From contig JAADJZ010000021.1 in NCBI GenBank assembly GCA_011032825.1, forward strand, positions 124,001-188,000: a DNA stretch of 64,000 nucleotides. Direction: 5' to 3'. The number at the start of each line of letters is the position of its first letter. Positions within the stretch are counted from its first letter, which is position 1. Shown piece by piece: positions 1 through 12,472 of the stretch. The notes under the pieces are model-generated. The model worked only from the letters and a program-made list of their open reading frames with translations, did no database searches and was not told the DNA's origin. This stretch comes from Massariosphaeria phaeospora. Its lineage: Eukaryota > Ascomycota > Dothideomycetes > Pleosporales. The position numbers and the translations under genes are program-made.

Positions 1-529
1 CTACTTAATAGCAAAGCTGCCTAAACATTAGTCTCTCTAGAACAAGTAAAACAAAACAAAATACTTTACTAAGTTAAAAATTAACTAATACAAGTAGTGT
101 TAGCTAACAGACAACTACTAAAATATAGAAACAGTTTAATTAACCTAAAAATTTAAAAAGTTAAGTTAAAAGTTGCGAGCATTAAGCACTAATAGTGTAT
201 TAATATTATAAACTTTAAAAGTTCTAACATGTATATTAAGTACAACTAGCTACAAAAAAACAACTTTAATATTAATTAAAAAAACAAAACAATACGCAGC
301 TAAAAGCTTAGAAAGAAAGTTGCTGTAGTACAACAAAACAACTTAACAATTTAAAGCTTACTTAAAAATAAAAAAATTAGTTTAATTGCACTTTACAAAA
401 TCGCGAGAATCTGTAAGAAAAACTTTTAGCAAATAAGCATTATATAAATACAACAAGTTGCGCTTCTAGCGAACAAACTACGATTCAACTTTTTAAAAGA
501 GCAAAAAGAGAAGTTCAAAAACTTCTCTA

Positions 530-1332
530 CTAAATACCAAACGAAGTTTAAAAGTTTTTTTGAAAAAAACAAAAAGCACAACCTAGCTAACTACTAAAAA
601 TAAAATTACAAGATTATTCTTGAAAAAGGAACAAAACTACAGCTAAAACTAATGTATTCTCTAACTTACAACTAGCAAGAAAAATTAAAAAAATACATTT
701 AAAAGAATATCTAGCGAGAATATATACAACTAAGCAAAAGCTTAATAGCTTCGCCAATATTGTTTGTACTAAAAAAAAACGAAGAATTAAAACTATGCGT
801 AGACTATTAACAGCTTAACAATGTTATATAAAAAAACTAATACTTACTACTACTTATTTAAACGCTTATAAATTAACTTTAAAAAGTAAAACAAATTACG
901 AAACTTAACGTACGAAACAGATACTATCGCATTAAAATTGCAAAAAAGCACGAATAGTTAACAGCTTTTAAAACTAGATACAAACTCTATAAATACTAAG
1001 TTATGCTATTTAAATTAACTAATACTTTAGCTACGTTTTAAGCTTTAATTAACAAAGTACTATACAAATACTTAGACATTTTTGTTACAGCGTACTTAGA
1101 CAACGTATTAATATACTTTAAAAAAACGTTTAAAGAACATTAAAAACATGTTAAAAAAGTGCTACAGAAAATAAAGCAGTACTAGCTACTACTTTACTTA
1201 AAAAAGTGTAAATTTCACGTTACAAAAACTAGCTATCTAAGATTTATTATTTTAAGAGAAAGTATGTTTATAAATTTAAAAAAAATTTAGACTGTACAAA
1301 AATAGCTAACTTCTAAAACAGTAAAAAACGTG
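530..1332 (+). pseudogene. Reverse transcriptase fragment of GYP1
   Basis: Conceptual translation gives the usual gypsy RT order: a block like YSLTxxQ, then SLIASPILFVLKK, CVDYQQLNN, RYYRIKIA, HEW, TRYKLY, MLF, AYLDNVLIYF, KHVKKVL, KCKFHV and SYLRFII. At least a dozen in-frame TAA/TAG codons and Asp-to-Asn changes such as YLDN fit G-to-A and C-to-T mutation. The end is cut by the Pg1 insertion at a TA. Confidence 0.85.
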
Positions 1333-3185
1333 TAACGTAAACGATTACTAAGTAGCAGATATTACCGAGTAGCCGGAAATCTCTTGGCACAACCAACTTA
1401 TCTCAAAGAACATTAAATTAATTGCTATTGAACAAGAAACCTGCGTACGTTGTGCTAGCGCTAGATTTAAAAGCTTTTTCTATATTCTTTTAGCAGGTTC
1501 GGGCATTGTGTCTTGTATTACTATAGTTTCTACAGCGCTGTAAAGCTAGTTGTGCTCTTTTTTAACTCTTTTTACTACGCGCTTTCTTTAATAGCTAAAG
1601 CGCTGTATACGCTTTAGCAGCTACTTGCGCTAATTCGTTACTATACTCTATCGTACTACCTATCTAAATTTGCTTCCGTTTGCGCGATTTCCGCTTGGTT
1701 ATCTCTGCTAATTAATTTTCAAGCTCTTTAATATAGTAGTCCTCGAGCGCGTTCTAATGCAGCATTAATTCAGCTTCTTTTACAAGCTAAAAGAAGCTAC
1801 TTTGCGCTAAAGTAAGCGATCTAGTAATAGAATCGCGTACTAGCTTTAATTGTAATTCAAATTTAAGTGTATTGCTTGAAGTTTTTGACTGCTACGGCGT
1901 TTCTAGTGTAGGTAGTAGTAGTAGAGTACACAGTTGTACTTTAAGACAATTAAAAACTACCTGCGCATTGATAAAAACTAGCTTTAAAGCTTTAAAGGCT
2001 TTTTTGCAGTTTTCTACTGTAAACACTTTAAAAAACGCGTTTCTAAAGGCTAGCAGGAAGCTTTTTTTGTTAATATAGAAAACGCGCTAGCGCGCTAAGT
2101 CTCAAACGCGTTAAGAGTACTTTAGCTTTAGCAGCAAAAAGCAAACTACATCTAGCAGCTAGAGAATATAGAATAAATAAGCTAGCATGCAAAGCGTAAA
2201 GATCTTGTTCTTAAAGCAATAGTTTTTAAAATCTTAAAATTTGTAGCTCTTATAGCTGTCTAGAATAAGCAGCTAATACTTCTCTACCTAACGCGCTTTT
2301 GTATGCGCGTCAAAATGCTTTAACTACTTAAAACTAAAAGCGTTGTTTGTCTAGCCGTTTTTAGAGACTAAAAGCTTCTAATTGCTAAGTATAGAGTTCT
2401 TTTTGTACTACGCTAAAATGTAAACGCGCTTTTTGTAGATAATAAAAAGCGCAATTGCGTACCTTGCAGCGCAGATGCTTTGAATAACTATTACCTACTC
2501 TTAATTGCCTAGCTAGATTAGATTAGGTTAAGTACGTTTTTAAAAGCTTGTAACGACATTTATAAACTCAATTACGCCTATCTAGAAGCTAGTTTTGTTG
2601 AAGTTGTGCACGTTATTCTTGTAGATGCTGTACTAAGCTTTGGTATTTCTAACTAGCTTAAACTACGCGCTAATTACTTTAGAATCTTTCTGTTGTATTC
2701 TCTGCTAGTTCTTTGCTCGATTAAAAGCTATCTTAAGCTCGCTTAAACGCGTTACAAATCTTGTAGCTTATTTCTTGCCTACTAGCTCTCTACTCTGCGC
2801 AGCTACTAGTTTATTCTCTATATCTCTTACCTTAGACAGCTAAGGTGCAACTTCTCGCGAATTAAAGTTAAGAATATATCGAACAATTGTCTGCTCTTTA
2901 GTAGCAGTAAGCTTCTAGCTGTTTAGAGTACAATCGCGTTGTGCAGCGATTTCTTTAACGCGTTAACAAAAAGTTCAAGAAAGTACGTTAAAAGCAGCAG
3001 CAGCAGCGTTAGCGCTTTGAAACTATTTAAATTAGAGAGCTTGTAAAGCGAGAGTAATTCTTCTTTTTTATTAATTAGATTGCACGTTATTTAATTAAAG
3101 CATCGTAGATCAAAAGTAGAGTAAGTGTTGCCAAGAGATTTCCGACTACTCGGTAATATCGGCCATTCGGTAATCGTTTACGTTA
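1333..3185 (-). mobile_element. Pg1: pogo/Fot1-like DNA transposon relic, TIR group C
   Basis: Inverted ends: the left reads TAACGTAAACG and then two 17-bp units beginning ATTAC. The reverse complement of the right end (3125-3185) has the same 11+17+17 layout. Length is 1853 bp with TA flanks, and it splits GYP1 cleanly. The interior matches Pg3, Pg8 and Pg12 in the same orientation and Pg7 in reverse. Pg7 shows the transposase best, so here the degraded transposase lies on the minus strand. Short ORFs inside are antisense shadows. Confidence 0.85.
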
Positions 3186-5170
3186 GTTTTTTTTTAAATT
3201 TGCTAACTTTTATTAAAAGTTTATTAAGAATTACTTTAAAACTACGACACTACTTTTAGAAGTTACTAAAAAAAATAAAAAAGTTAAATAAACAAAAGCA
3301 CAGAAACAAGCGTTTCAAAAATTTAAAAAAAAGTTTACTACAGTACTAATGCTGCAAATGCACGACCTAAAAAAAAAACTTAAGTAAAAACTAATGCTTT
3401 AAATTACGCATTAAAAGCAATACTTTTACAACAATGCAACAATAAGAAATAAAAACTAGTGTTCTACTATTCTAGAAAGTTTTTAAAAGTAAAGCTTAAC
3501 TACAACGTTTACAACAAAAAGCTATTAGCAATAATAAACGCTTTTAAACAATAAAAATTATAGCTAAAAAGAGCAAAGCACTAAGTACAAGTGTACTTAG
3601 ACTACAAAAACTTTACTAGCTTTACTACAACTAAGAAATTAAATAAACAACAAGTTAGATAAGCTGAATTTATAGCGAATTACGACATCAAGATTTACTA
3701 TTGCAAAAGAACTAACAATAGAGCTGCAAACGCGCTTAGTTAAAAATTAAATTTTATAAAAACTAACAAACTAGTTACGCATAACTTAATATTACAACGA
3801 AACTTAAACAAAACTCTTAAATACAACTAACTACAATTAGCTAAAATAGCTAAAGTTACAAGCATTAAAGAGAAAATGTACTAAAAATAAAGCAAAAACT
3901 ACTAGCAAAGATAAATAGTTACAAACAACACTTAACTTATATAGCTTATTTAAAAATTACATGCTTTACAAGCATATAAACACCTAAGAATTAACAAAAC
4001 AGTTTAACGAATTTTAAACGAATACTTAATACTCTATGTACAAAACACAGTTTAAAAAGCAATAAGCAACTATTTAAATTGTTTAAAAAACAAACTTAAA
4101 AGACATAAGCTCTATAGACTACTTTAATTGCTAGAACTACTCGCACGCTTATAAATTAGCGTTACAATAGATTTTATAGTAAAGCTTTTAAAATTGTTAA
4201 AACTCAAATTAGCACGGCTATGCAACTCGATTTTAGTAATCGTAGATTAATTAACTAAAAAATTACATTTTGTACTAATAAAAGAATTAATTACAGTAGA
4301 AAAAATAGCCTACGAAGTTACAAAAACGCTTGTTGCTAATTACAAATTGCTAGAACAGTTTATTACTAATAGAAACAAGCTATTTACATTAAAGTTTTAA
4401 AATACGTTCTTAGCCTAGTTAGAAGTTGCAAAGAAGCTATCAACTAGCTTTTATCCGCAAACAAACGGCTAAACAAAATAAACAAACTAAACGCTAGAAC
4501 AGTACCTACGAATGTACACTAACAAGCTACAAAACAACTAGGTTAAACTTCTACTAACAGTACAACTAGCTTACAACAGCACAAGGTTTACAATAACAAA
4601 ATACTCGCTATACTACGCAAACTATAGATATAAGCTAGTAGCTTATTAAAATCTAAAGAATATTAAAAGCATTTCGCTAGCAGCGAACGACAAAGCTTTT
4701 AGAATGCAAAAATTAACAATAAATTAAGCTAACGAATCGCTTAAAAGAACTTTACGACAGCTAAGTTAGCAAACAAAAAAAAGCTTAAAAGACTAACTTT
4801 TAAAGAGAGAAATGAAGTTTTTCTGTTATAGAAAAATCTAAAAACTAAACAACTATGCAACAAATTAAACAACTTTTAAATAAAACTATTTAAAATTCTA
4901 AAGGTTAAGAAACTTGTATTATTTAAACTACAGCTACTTACAAGCATGCGCATACACCTAGTTTTTTACAAATTACTTCTTAAACTAGCACTACTAGACA
5001 CCAAAGTAGCAACTAATATTAAACTTAAAAACAAAAAGTACAAAGTTAAAGAAGTTAAGAACTTATAGAAGTTTAAACGTTAGTAGAAGTACCTAGTTAA
5101 ATAGCAAGAATAGCTAAAGAGCTAGAATACATAGAAACTAATACAGAATTTTACAAACTGCAAGGAACTA
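3186..5170 (+). pseudogene. RNase H, integrase and chromodomain fragment of GYP1
   Basis: The coding frame continues directly after Pg1 with FANFYxKFIKNY. The integrase core follows, with VIVDRLTK-like and TNRNKLFT-like blocks, the latter being TDRDKLFT with both Asp codons changed to Asn. Then come QLAYNSTRFT and LEPAxP-like integrase C-terminal blocks, and a degraded chromodomain. The Asp-to-Asn changes at catalytic positions show that it is inactive. Confidence 0.83.
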
Positions 5171-5200
5171 GTGCGAGCATATTAATAGCAAAATTTAAAA

Positions 5201-5844
5201 GCAAAAAACCTAAGTTCTCTAAAAAAGCAAAAAAGAAAAAAAAAAGCAAGTAGAGAAGAGTTAGTTTGTAACTAGCCTAAGTTAGTTGAAAACAGTTCGA
5301 ATAGCGGTAGTACAGAACTATTGGTAGAAGTTGTACTTTTGAAATTAACAACAGCGCTAAACTGCGCTGCTTCTAGTTTCTTTAATTTTTTAATAGCAAC
5401 CTACTCGTTAGCAAGACGCTAATTTTTTTTTATTTTAGCAACAAAAAGCTCTACCTAAAGAGTAGCAGCGCGAGACTTAGCTGCAAACACTAGCTAAGCA
5501 GCCTAGATCCGCGCAAACAGCACTTGTTGTTTAGCTAGCAAAAGCTAATGTTGCAAATTGCAACGCTTTTGTTAAAAAGCTGCTTACTTTTTCTTTGTTA
5601 AAGCGAGACTGTAGAGCGCGCTAGACTAAAGGCATTTAGCACACTTATTTAACAAAAAATTAACTAGGCACTTTAGATTCTTTTTAGAACAACGTCCGCA
5701 AGAAGCAGGCATTTTTAAACTAGTTTTACAAATTTAAGCAACTTAGTTGTAACAATAGCGAGTTAACTTAGAATACAAATCTACAGAAAGCAAAAACTTA
5801 GGCATAGTTAAACTTAAGAACTTAAAAAAAATACAAAAGAAAGC
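5201..5844. other. Unassigned AT-rich stretch after the GYP1 chromodomain
   Basis: Lies between the recognisable end of the GYP1 polyprotein and Pg2. It is RIP-mutated and stop-rich in all frames, with no domain I recognise. Position suggests the 3' non-coding part of GYP1, but nothing in the sequence proves this. Confidence 0.35.
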
Positions 5845-7695
5845 TAACGTACTTTACGAGTTCGTGCATTACACGAGTTCGTGCATTACTTTTACTAAGT
5901 TCCTACCAAAACTACTCTATTCTAGCGCAAAACAGCTTACTTTAGCTTTGTGTAGAGTAATATAACACAAGATATTATTTAAAGTTTACTTTTACTACTT
6001 GCTTACACGTACGCGCGTTGTGCTTAGCCTAATAACACTGTTTACACTATCTTTAAGATAGTTCACCTGCTTTAGCGCGCACTTGCGTTTTTAGTTTTTT
6101 TTTATTACTACGCGCTTTAAACTCTTTTAAAGTAGTTAAACGAGCTTTATTTTTAACTGTTATAGTCTTTTCTGCCTAAACTTGCTTTCTTTTATGCGAT
6201 TTATGTTGCGTAGCAGCTTTATTTGCTATCTTTAGCTTAGCTATTTTCTGTTGCGCTAACACTAGCTTGTGCGCGATAATAGCTGCTTTCTTTAAAACTT
6301 TTTTAAAGGCCTTTACTATAGACGTTAGTAAGCTATTTATATACTTTTAAATTTTTGCTTTTACAAGCGTTAATTGCAACTTTAGTTTAAAAGTATTGCT
6401 TAGAGTTTGCAATTGCTAGAGCTTGTTGTTAATAAGTAGTAGTAGTAATAGAGTACGTAGCTAAACGTTAAAAGCTGTTATAACCTGTTCTAGGTTAAAT
6501 AGAACCAATCTAGCGCTTTAAAACTTTTTTTGGATATTACTAAAAGTAATTGCTGCATTATAGGCGCGTATAAAGTATAGTAGAAACTTAAGTTTTGTAA
6601 TGTAAGTAATCTAGTTGCGCATAAGATTTTTAGCTTAGCGCCTGTACGCTTTTTTTAGAAAAGCAAAACAACTTACATTAAAAAGCTGCAAAAAGTGCGA
6701 TAAGTGCGGAAACATGCAAATAGTAATAATTTTGTTCTTTTTGCAGTATTGCTAGAATGCGAGCAAGTTATAGCTTTTATAGCTGTTAATTGCAAGTAGT
6801 TAGTAGCTGCTAACTACTTTTTTTTTTGTATGCTTATTAAAGTGCTTTAACTACTGCAGCCTAAGTTTATTTGTTGTCTAGCTCTTTTTAGAGACTGCAA
6901 TAACCTAGTCTTAGAGCAAATTCTTTTCTTTGTACTAAGCAAAGAGGTAATAGTAGCTTTTAAAAATAATAAAAAGTAGAATAGTCTACTTTGTTGCGTT
7001 GATGCTTTGGATAACTGTTGTTTACTTTCTATTGCCTTGCTGTATTGCCTTTAGCCGTTCTCGTTTCTCTAAAGCAGTAAGAACTGCTTTAGTTAATATT
7101 TAGCCTATTATAAAGCTTGTTTTGTTAAAGTTGTACGTATCTACATTCTAGATACTATACTTAGCTTTTATGTTAGCTACTAGGCGAAACTAGCTCTAAA
7201 TAACTTTAAAATTCTCGCAAAGCGCTTTCTTGTAATTGTACTTGCAATTGAACTTTATTGTAAACTCAAAGCAGTGCATAACCTACGTACTAGGCTAGTT
7301 TAAGCTAATCTAGCCTAGATTGCGCTTTGCGCGCAAGAAATTAGCTATATTAGCTACAGCTGCGAGCTTAGAAAGAAATCCGCGCGATATAAGCTTAAGT
7401 ATATACTCAACAACTACGCCTTTCTTAGTCTTTGTTAGATTTTTTAATTTAAGCTAGTAATCTGCTTGTAAAGTCTGTTTTGCGCGTTAGCAACTTAGTG
7501 TTAATTAATTAACGTTGTAGATTGTTGCAGCGCGTTGCTAAAAAAGTGTTGCGTTTTGTTTAAAAGCCTAAAGAGCAAGCTGTATCTAACGTTCTTTAGA
7601 AAGTTCTATTTAGTGTTGTTGTTAAAGCATTACGTAGGAGGTAGAGTTTAGTAAAAGCTTAGCAAAAGTAATGCACGAACTCGTAAAGTACGTTA
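5845..7695 (-). mobile_element. Pg2: pogo/Fot1-like transposon relic, TIR group A
   Basis: The left end is TAACGTACTTT followed by two identical 17-bp units, ACGAGTTCGTGCATTAC. The right end, reverse complemented, has the same 11 bp and only one such unit. Length is 1851 bp. The interior is collinear with Pg5, Pg6, Pg10 and Pg11 in the same orientation and with Pg14 in reverse. Pg14 places the basic C-terminus of the transposase near the TAACGTA end that is on the left here, so the coding strand is minus. No ORF survives. Confidence 0.85.
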
Positions 7696-8322
7696 CGACA
7701 CAACGAGAATTAAAGTTAACTTACTTTTATACGAAACAGCACTTTTGGTACAAAGCACAAAACAAACTAGCACAGCACAGTAGAACAGCTATTAAAACAA
7801 TATTTTTAAAAAGAGAAATAATGTTACAAACAAAAGCAATACTAGGTATTGTAAACTAAGCAACGACGTAAAAAAGTTGTTAGAGCTTGCAAGTTTGCAA
7901 AACAAAAGTACAGCAATGCGCAGAGCAGAATTAAGTTAGCAGTTACGTAATAGTAATTAGTGCGATTAGAGCTTTGGCGGACTAAGTACACTAAGCAACG
8001 AACGCTTAGCTAGTCTAAAGCGCTTAGTAACTAAGCGCACTAAGCAAACTAAGTAGAACGCTTTTAGCAAAGCATTATAAAACTATATAGATTAGCAGAA
8101 TTTCTTTTACAATTTTAATTCTTTGTAGTTAACTCTTTTAAGTACATTTTATACATAGATTGAATTTATAAGCAACAAATATTTACTTTGTTATTCTATT
8201 TAAAAAAGAATTGAGATTGTTTTTTTGTTGTTATTAAGCTTTTCGAATACAGAACAATTCCTTAAGCGAAATCTCCGAGTTCGATCGCGATTACTTTCGA
8301 TAAAAGAACACTTCTAATAACA
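7696..8322. other. Remnant between Pg2 and Pg3, possibly the 3' LTR of GYP1
   Basis: A segment from about 7878 (TGTTAGAG) to 8322 (CTAATAACA) has TG...CA ends and LTR-like size (445 bp). It contains repeated CTAAGC motifs near 7985-8060. It lies downstream of GYP1, and immediately beyond it Pg3 begins in mid-element. This would fit GYP1 being inserted in Pg3, whose other half would be left of the window. No matching 5' LTR or target duplication is available here, so this is a guess from layout. Confidence 0.35.
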
Positions 8323-9381
8323 TTTAGCAGCAAAAAGTAAACTACGTTAAGTAGCTAAAAAATATGCAACAAGTAGAAAAGTATGCAACAAGTTAAAATT
8401 TTATTCTTAAAGCAATAGTTTTTAAAATTCTAAAATTAGTAGCTTTTATAGCTGTTTAAAACAAGTAGCTAATATTTCTCTACTTAACGCGCTTTTGTAT
8501 GCGCGTTAAAATGCTTTAACTACTTAAAACTAAAAGCGTTGTTTGTCTAGCTATCTTTAGAAACTAAAAGCTTTTAATTGCTAGGTATAAAGTTTTTCTT
8601 GTACTATGCTAAAATGTAAACGCGCTTTTTGTAAATAATAAAAAGCAAAATTGCGTACTTTGCAGCGCAGATGCTTTAGATAAGTGTTACCTACTTTCAA
8701 TTGCTTAGCTAAATTAAATTAAGTTAAGTACGTTTTTGAAAGCTTGTAACAACTTTTATAAACTTAATTACGCTTATTTAGAAGCTAGTTTTATTAAAGT
8801 TGTGCACGTTATTCTCGTAGATGCTGTACTTAGCTTTAGTATCTCTAACAAGCTTGAACTACAGGCTAATTACTTTAAAATCTTCTTGTTGTATTCTTTG
8901 CTAGTTTTTTGCTTAATTAAAAGCTATTTTAAGCTTTTTTAAACGCGTTACAAATCTTGTAGCTTATTTCTTGCCTACTAGCTCTCTATCTTGCGCAGCT
9001 ACTAGTTTATTTTCTATATTTTCTACTTTAAACAGCCGAGGTGCAAATTCTTGCGAATTAAAGTTAAGAATATATTGGACAATTGTTTGCTCTTTAGTTG
9101 CAGTAAGCTTTTAGCAGCCGTTGCGTTTATATTAAAGAAATACGATTTTGTTATATTAATTAGTTAACGTTGTATGTAGTACGTTGAATACTTTAGCAAC
9201 GCGTTAAAAGCTTTGAAATTTGTAATTATAATAGGCAGAAAGAGCAAGCTCAATTTAGCCTTTTTAATTAAACGCTATTGTATTTTGTTGTTGTAACATA
9301 TCGCGTTAATAGAGTTGGTAGTGCTTTTGGCAAAAACTAACTAAGGTAATAGTCTAACCGAGGTGATAATCTAATACGTTA
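8323..9381 (-). mobile_element. Pg3: pogo-like transposon relic, TIR group B, left half missing
   Basis: The right end, reverse complemented, starts TAACGTATTAG, then two 17-bp units ending CGGTTAG and TGGTTAG, as in Pg7. The interior from 8323 matches the middle and right half of Pg1 and Pg12. The left half is absent at 8323, where a possible LTR abuts it. An ORF at 8736-8942 is antisense to the transposase and is not a gene. Confidence 0.78.
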
Positions 9382-10094
9382 CTACTTTTGCATTATAAAT
9401 AAATAACTTATAAAATAGCTAGTTAGAATTATCGCAGCTAAGTGCGAAAAAAACGCAACTACGCGCTATCTACTTAAGTAGCAAAGTACAAAGCTTTTTA
9501 AGCAACTTTATTTACTTTAGCTATAGAAATAGTAAGTACACTACTTATTACTAGGCTTTTAACTACTAAAGCGCTTCTACTGCTATTTCTATTGCAAAGA
9601 CCAAAGCAGTTTAACGTTAAGAATAATAGCTTTATTATTAATAATAGAGATATTCTACTTATAGCAAAAGCTAGTTGCAAATATGCAAGTAGCAGTTAAG
9701 CAACTTCTACGAAAAAAAAGTAAGTAACTCTAGTATCTACTCTATAGTAGCAAAGCACTTAAGCTAAAGTAGTAGCTAAGAAAGCGCTTAGTAATATAAC
9801 GCTTTAGTTAAATTAAATGCTATTATTTGTAGTAGTATTGTCTAGTAGCAGAAAGTAGAAGTTAATACTTAAAAGAAAACAGAACTTCTATATAACTTAG
9901 AGCTATGTATTATTAATAAATTGCTTAAAAGTTTATAGAACTGTACGTAACTACGTTTATTAATATACTATATAGTTATAGAGTGTACTACTTTTGTATT
10001 AATACTAACTTACTATTATTTTATAATATAATATAAGTTAATTACTTAGAAGTTTACAAGAGTTTTTAGAACTATAATATCTAGTGCAAACGTA
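9382..10094. other. Unassigned RIP-mutated DNA
   Basis: No terminal repeats or protein family recognised. From about 9930 it carries a degenerate copy of the block (TTAGAAGTTTATAGAA-like, then CTACGTAA...TATTAATATA) seen better at 10674-10810 and 12323-12472. A 60-codon minus ORF at 9498-9680 has no recognisable motif. Confidence 0.4.
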
Positions 10095-10523
10095 TAACGT
10101 ACTTTACGAGTTCGCTGCCTACACGAGTTCGCCGCCTACCGAATTTTACTAAGGAAAATCAATAATCTAGAGCTTAATAACTCTTAACCTACTTAATAAA
10201 ATTCTCTAAAAATTTTACTACTAAGCTACATCTATATAAACTTTTAGATTCCTAGATTACTAAGCTACAACTTTAGTATTTAGAAAGTTATTAAAGAAAA
10301 GCTTAAATTATCCGTGCGCTCTAAGCTATCTACTCTTCTAAACTAGCTAGAGCTTAGTAATCTTAGAACTAGAAAGTTTATATATACAGAAATAATATAT
10401 TAAATTTTTTGAAGAATTTTATTAAGTAGGTTAAGAGTTATTAAGCTCTAGATTATTGATTTTCCTTAGTAAAATTCGGTGGGCGGCGAACCCGTGTGGG
10501 CAGCGAACTCGTAAAGTACGTTA
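10095..10523. mobile_element. L-MITE copy 1 (429 bp, long inverted ends)
   Basis: Both ends read TAACGTACTTT and then two 17-bp units close to ACGAGTTCGCCGCCTAC. The inverted repeat continues inward for about 115 bp (CGAATTTTACTAAGGAAAAT and on). The interior is non-coding and matches copies at 38257-38684 and 43621-44047, but in the opposite orientation. It is a non-autonomous pogo-type element. The right end keeps more G/C than the other copies. Confidence 0.9.
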
Positions 10524-10673
10524 CGCGCTTAGTAGTAAATATAGCAACTACTTATTACTCTAAAAGTATAGCGTACTATTGCGTTTTGTAGTATCTAATT
10601 AGTTTAGAAGTTTTTAGGTTTTTAGTAGTAAAAGTATATAGTAAGTGTTATACAACATAAATATATTAATAGT

Positions 10674-10810
10674 TTACTCTATTACTACTTTTACTATAGA
10701 ACTTAGAAGTTTATAAAAGTTGCTTTTACGTTTCTATTAGCTTAAAAGTTGATAGAATTTTATTAGTAAAGCTGCATAGTGTATAAAACTCTACGTAAAC
10801 GTATTAAGTA
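10674..10810 (+). repeat. Flanking direct repeat, copy 1
   Basis: About 137 bp from CTCTATTACTACTTTTACTA to CGTATTAAGTA, repeated at 12323-12472 on the other side of Pg4, with a poorer copy near 9930-10010. It contains recurring TTAGAAGTTTATA motifs. It may be an old tandem array that Pg4 and L-MITE 1 entered, or a fragment of an unknown element. Confidence 0.55.
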
Positions 10811-12322
10811 TAACGTACTCTACGAGCAAGTAAGCTACACAAGCGAGTAAACTACTTGCGCCAAGACTCTACTAAAACCACAACGAATTAGCTTATTATG
10901 TTGCTTTTTAGGCTAGTGCAGCATATAATTGCATTAAATACTACTTTTGCGCTACATTTGCGTTATTTTTACACGTGCGCAAGTTGTGTTCTGCTTCGCT
11001 GCACTTGCTACAGCGCCTTGCAAGCTAGTTGCTCTTATTAGCGCGCTTTTTTTTTTTGCTTTCTTTCTATTACTACGCGCACTAAACTTCTTTAGAACTA
11101 TCAACCTTTGGCTTTTTTTAACTATTAGTTTTTTTTCTCTTTGTACACGCTTTTTTTTGTGCGATTTACGTTGCGTAGCAGCTTTGTTAGCTACTTAAAG
11201 CTTAGCTACCTAGCTGCGCATTAACACTAAGAAATGCGCTATTCGCTTAGCGCCTTTTGAGAGCTTTTTAAAGGCATTAACTATTGAAGTAAGTAAGCTA
11301 TCTACATGTCGCTAAATTCTCTCTTAAATTAGCTTTAATTGTAATTTAAATTTAAAAGTATTGCTTGGTGTTTAGAACTGCTAGAGAGCGTTGATAATAG
11401 AAAGTAGTAATAGCGTGCGCAATCGCACGTTAAGCTTTAATATAACCGCTTCTAGGTTAAATAGAGCTAATCCAGCTTCTTTGAACTCTTTTAGAATATT
11501 ATTAGTTGTAATTAAAGCGCTAAAAGCAGCTTTGAAGCATAGTAGAAACTTAAGTTTCGTAATGTAGTTGATATAGCTGCGCATTAGGTTCTTAGCTTAG
11601 CAGCTATACGCGACTTTTAACGGCGCAAAACAGCCTACATTAAGCAGCTGCAGTAGATGCAATAAGTAAAAAAGTATACAAAAAGTAATAATTCTGTTTT
11701 CCTTGTAGTACTGCTAGAATTTAAGCGAGTTGTAGCTTTTATAGCTGTCGATTATAAGCAAGTAGTATGCGCTAATAGTGTGCTTTTTTGTATGCTTATT
11801 AAAGTGCTTTAACTATTTAAAACTAAGCTTATTTGTTGTCTAGCCGTTTTTAGAAACTGCAATAATCTAGTTTTAAAGTAGATTTTTTTCTTTGTACTAG
11901 GCAAAGAGGTAGTGCTTGCTCTAAAAAAATAATAAAAAGTAAAATTGCTTACTTCGTTGCGTTAACGCTTTGAATTACTGTTGTCTACTTTTAATTGCTT
12001 TGCTAAACGCTCTTTGGCCCTTCTTAGCGCTTAGAGCTCGTTTCTCTTACACGAATATACTATCTTTATTACTATACTATTGATTTATTTCAAGTGTTAT
12101 CAAACCTACGATTAGACGTAGTTTTACAATTGCTACAGCGCGTTGCTAAGAGAAATTTGCGTTTTTTTTAATAGCTTAAAGTGCAAGCTGCAATCGAGCT
12201 TTTTTTTAGAGCTAGTAACTAGTTTTCTTATTAAGGCATCGCGTTGTTGAGAGAGTTTTGGTAAGGTTTTAGCGCAAGTAGCTTACTCGCTCGTGTAGCT
12301 TACTCGCTCGTAGAGTACGTTA
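10811..12322 (-). mobile_element. Pg4: pogo-like transposon relic (1.5 kb), TIR group A variant
   Basis: Ends are TAACGTACTCT plus two 17-bp units (left ACGAGCAAGTAAGCTAC and ACAAGCGAGTAAACTAC), matched by the reverse complement of the right end up to 12322. At 1512 bp it is about 340 bp shorter than its relatives, so it is internally deleted. The interior aligns to Pg2 in the same orientation (ACTACGCGC, then ACGTTGCGTAGCAGC). The ORFs at 10947-11198 and 11381-11584 are degraded transposase or its shadows. Confidence 0.82.
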
Positions 12323-12472
12323 TACTCTATTACTTTTACTATAAAACTTAGAAGTTTATAGAAGTTGCTTTTATACTTTTATTAGCTTAGAAGTTTATAA
12401 AACTTTGCTAGCAAAGCTGCGTAGTATATACAACTCTACGTAAACGTATTAAGTATATACTCTAATGTACTT
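12323..12472 (+). repeat. Flanking direct repeat, copy 2
   Basis: Counterpart of 10674-10810, lying between Pg4 and Pg5. It contains two TTAGAAGTTTATA motifs and ends with CTCTACGTAAACGTATTAAG. Confidence 0.55.

Larger units (their letters stand above)
1..5200 (+). mobile_element. GYP1: Ty3/gypsy chromovirus relic, RIP-degraded, open at the left edge
   Basis: Reading through stops on the plus strand gives a Ty3/gypsy polyprotein. Reverse transcriptase runs from about 530, with the YLDD active site seen as YLDN at 1093-1104. RNase H and the zinc-binding part follow from 3186, then an integrase core with a STSFYPQTNGQT-like block near 4440. A chromodomain-like end (KYLVK, then SQNT) lies at about 5088-5160, so this is a chromovirus. 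Stops are nearly all TAA or TAG, as expected from RIP of CAA, CAG and TGG codons. The frame is interrupted by Pg1 (1333-3185) between RT and RNase H, and resumes at 3186 with the expected FANFY-like segment. No intact ORF remains. The 5' LTR and gag are outside the window. Confidence 0.88.

Noticed and set aside
1872..2078. 68-codon ORF inside Pg1
   Set aside because: Lies within a RIP-mutated transposon, in an antisense frame, without any domain.
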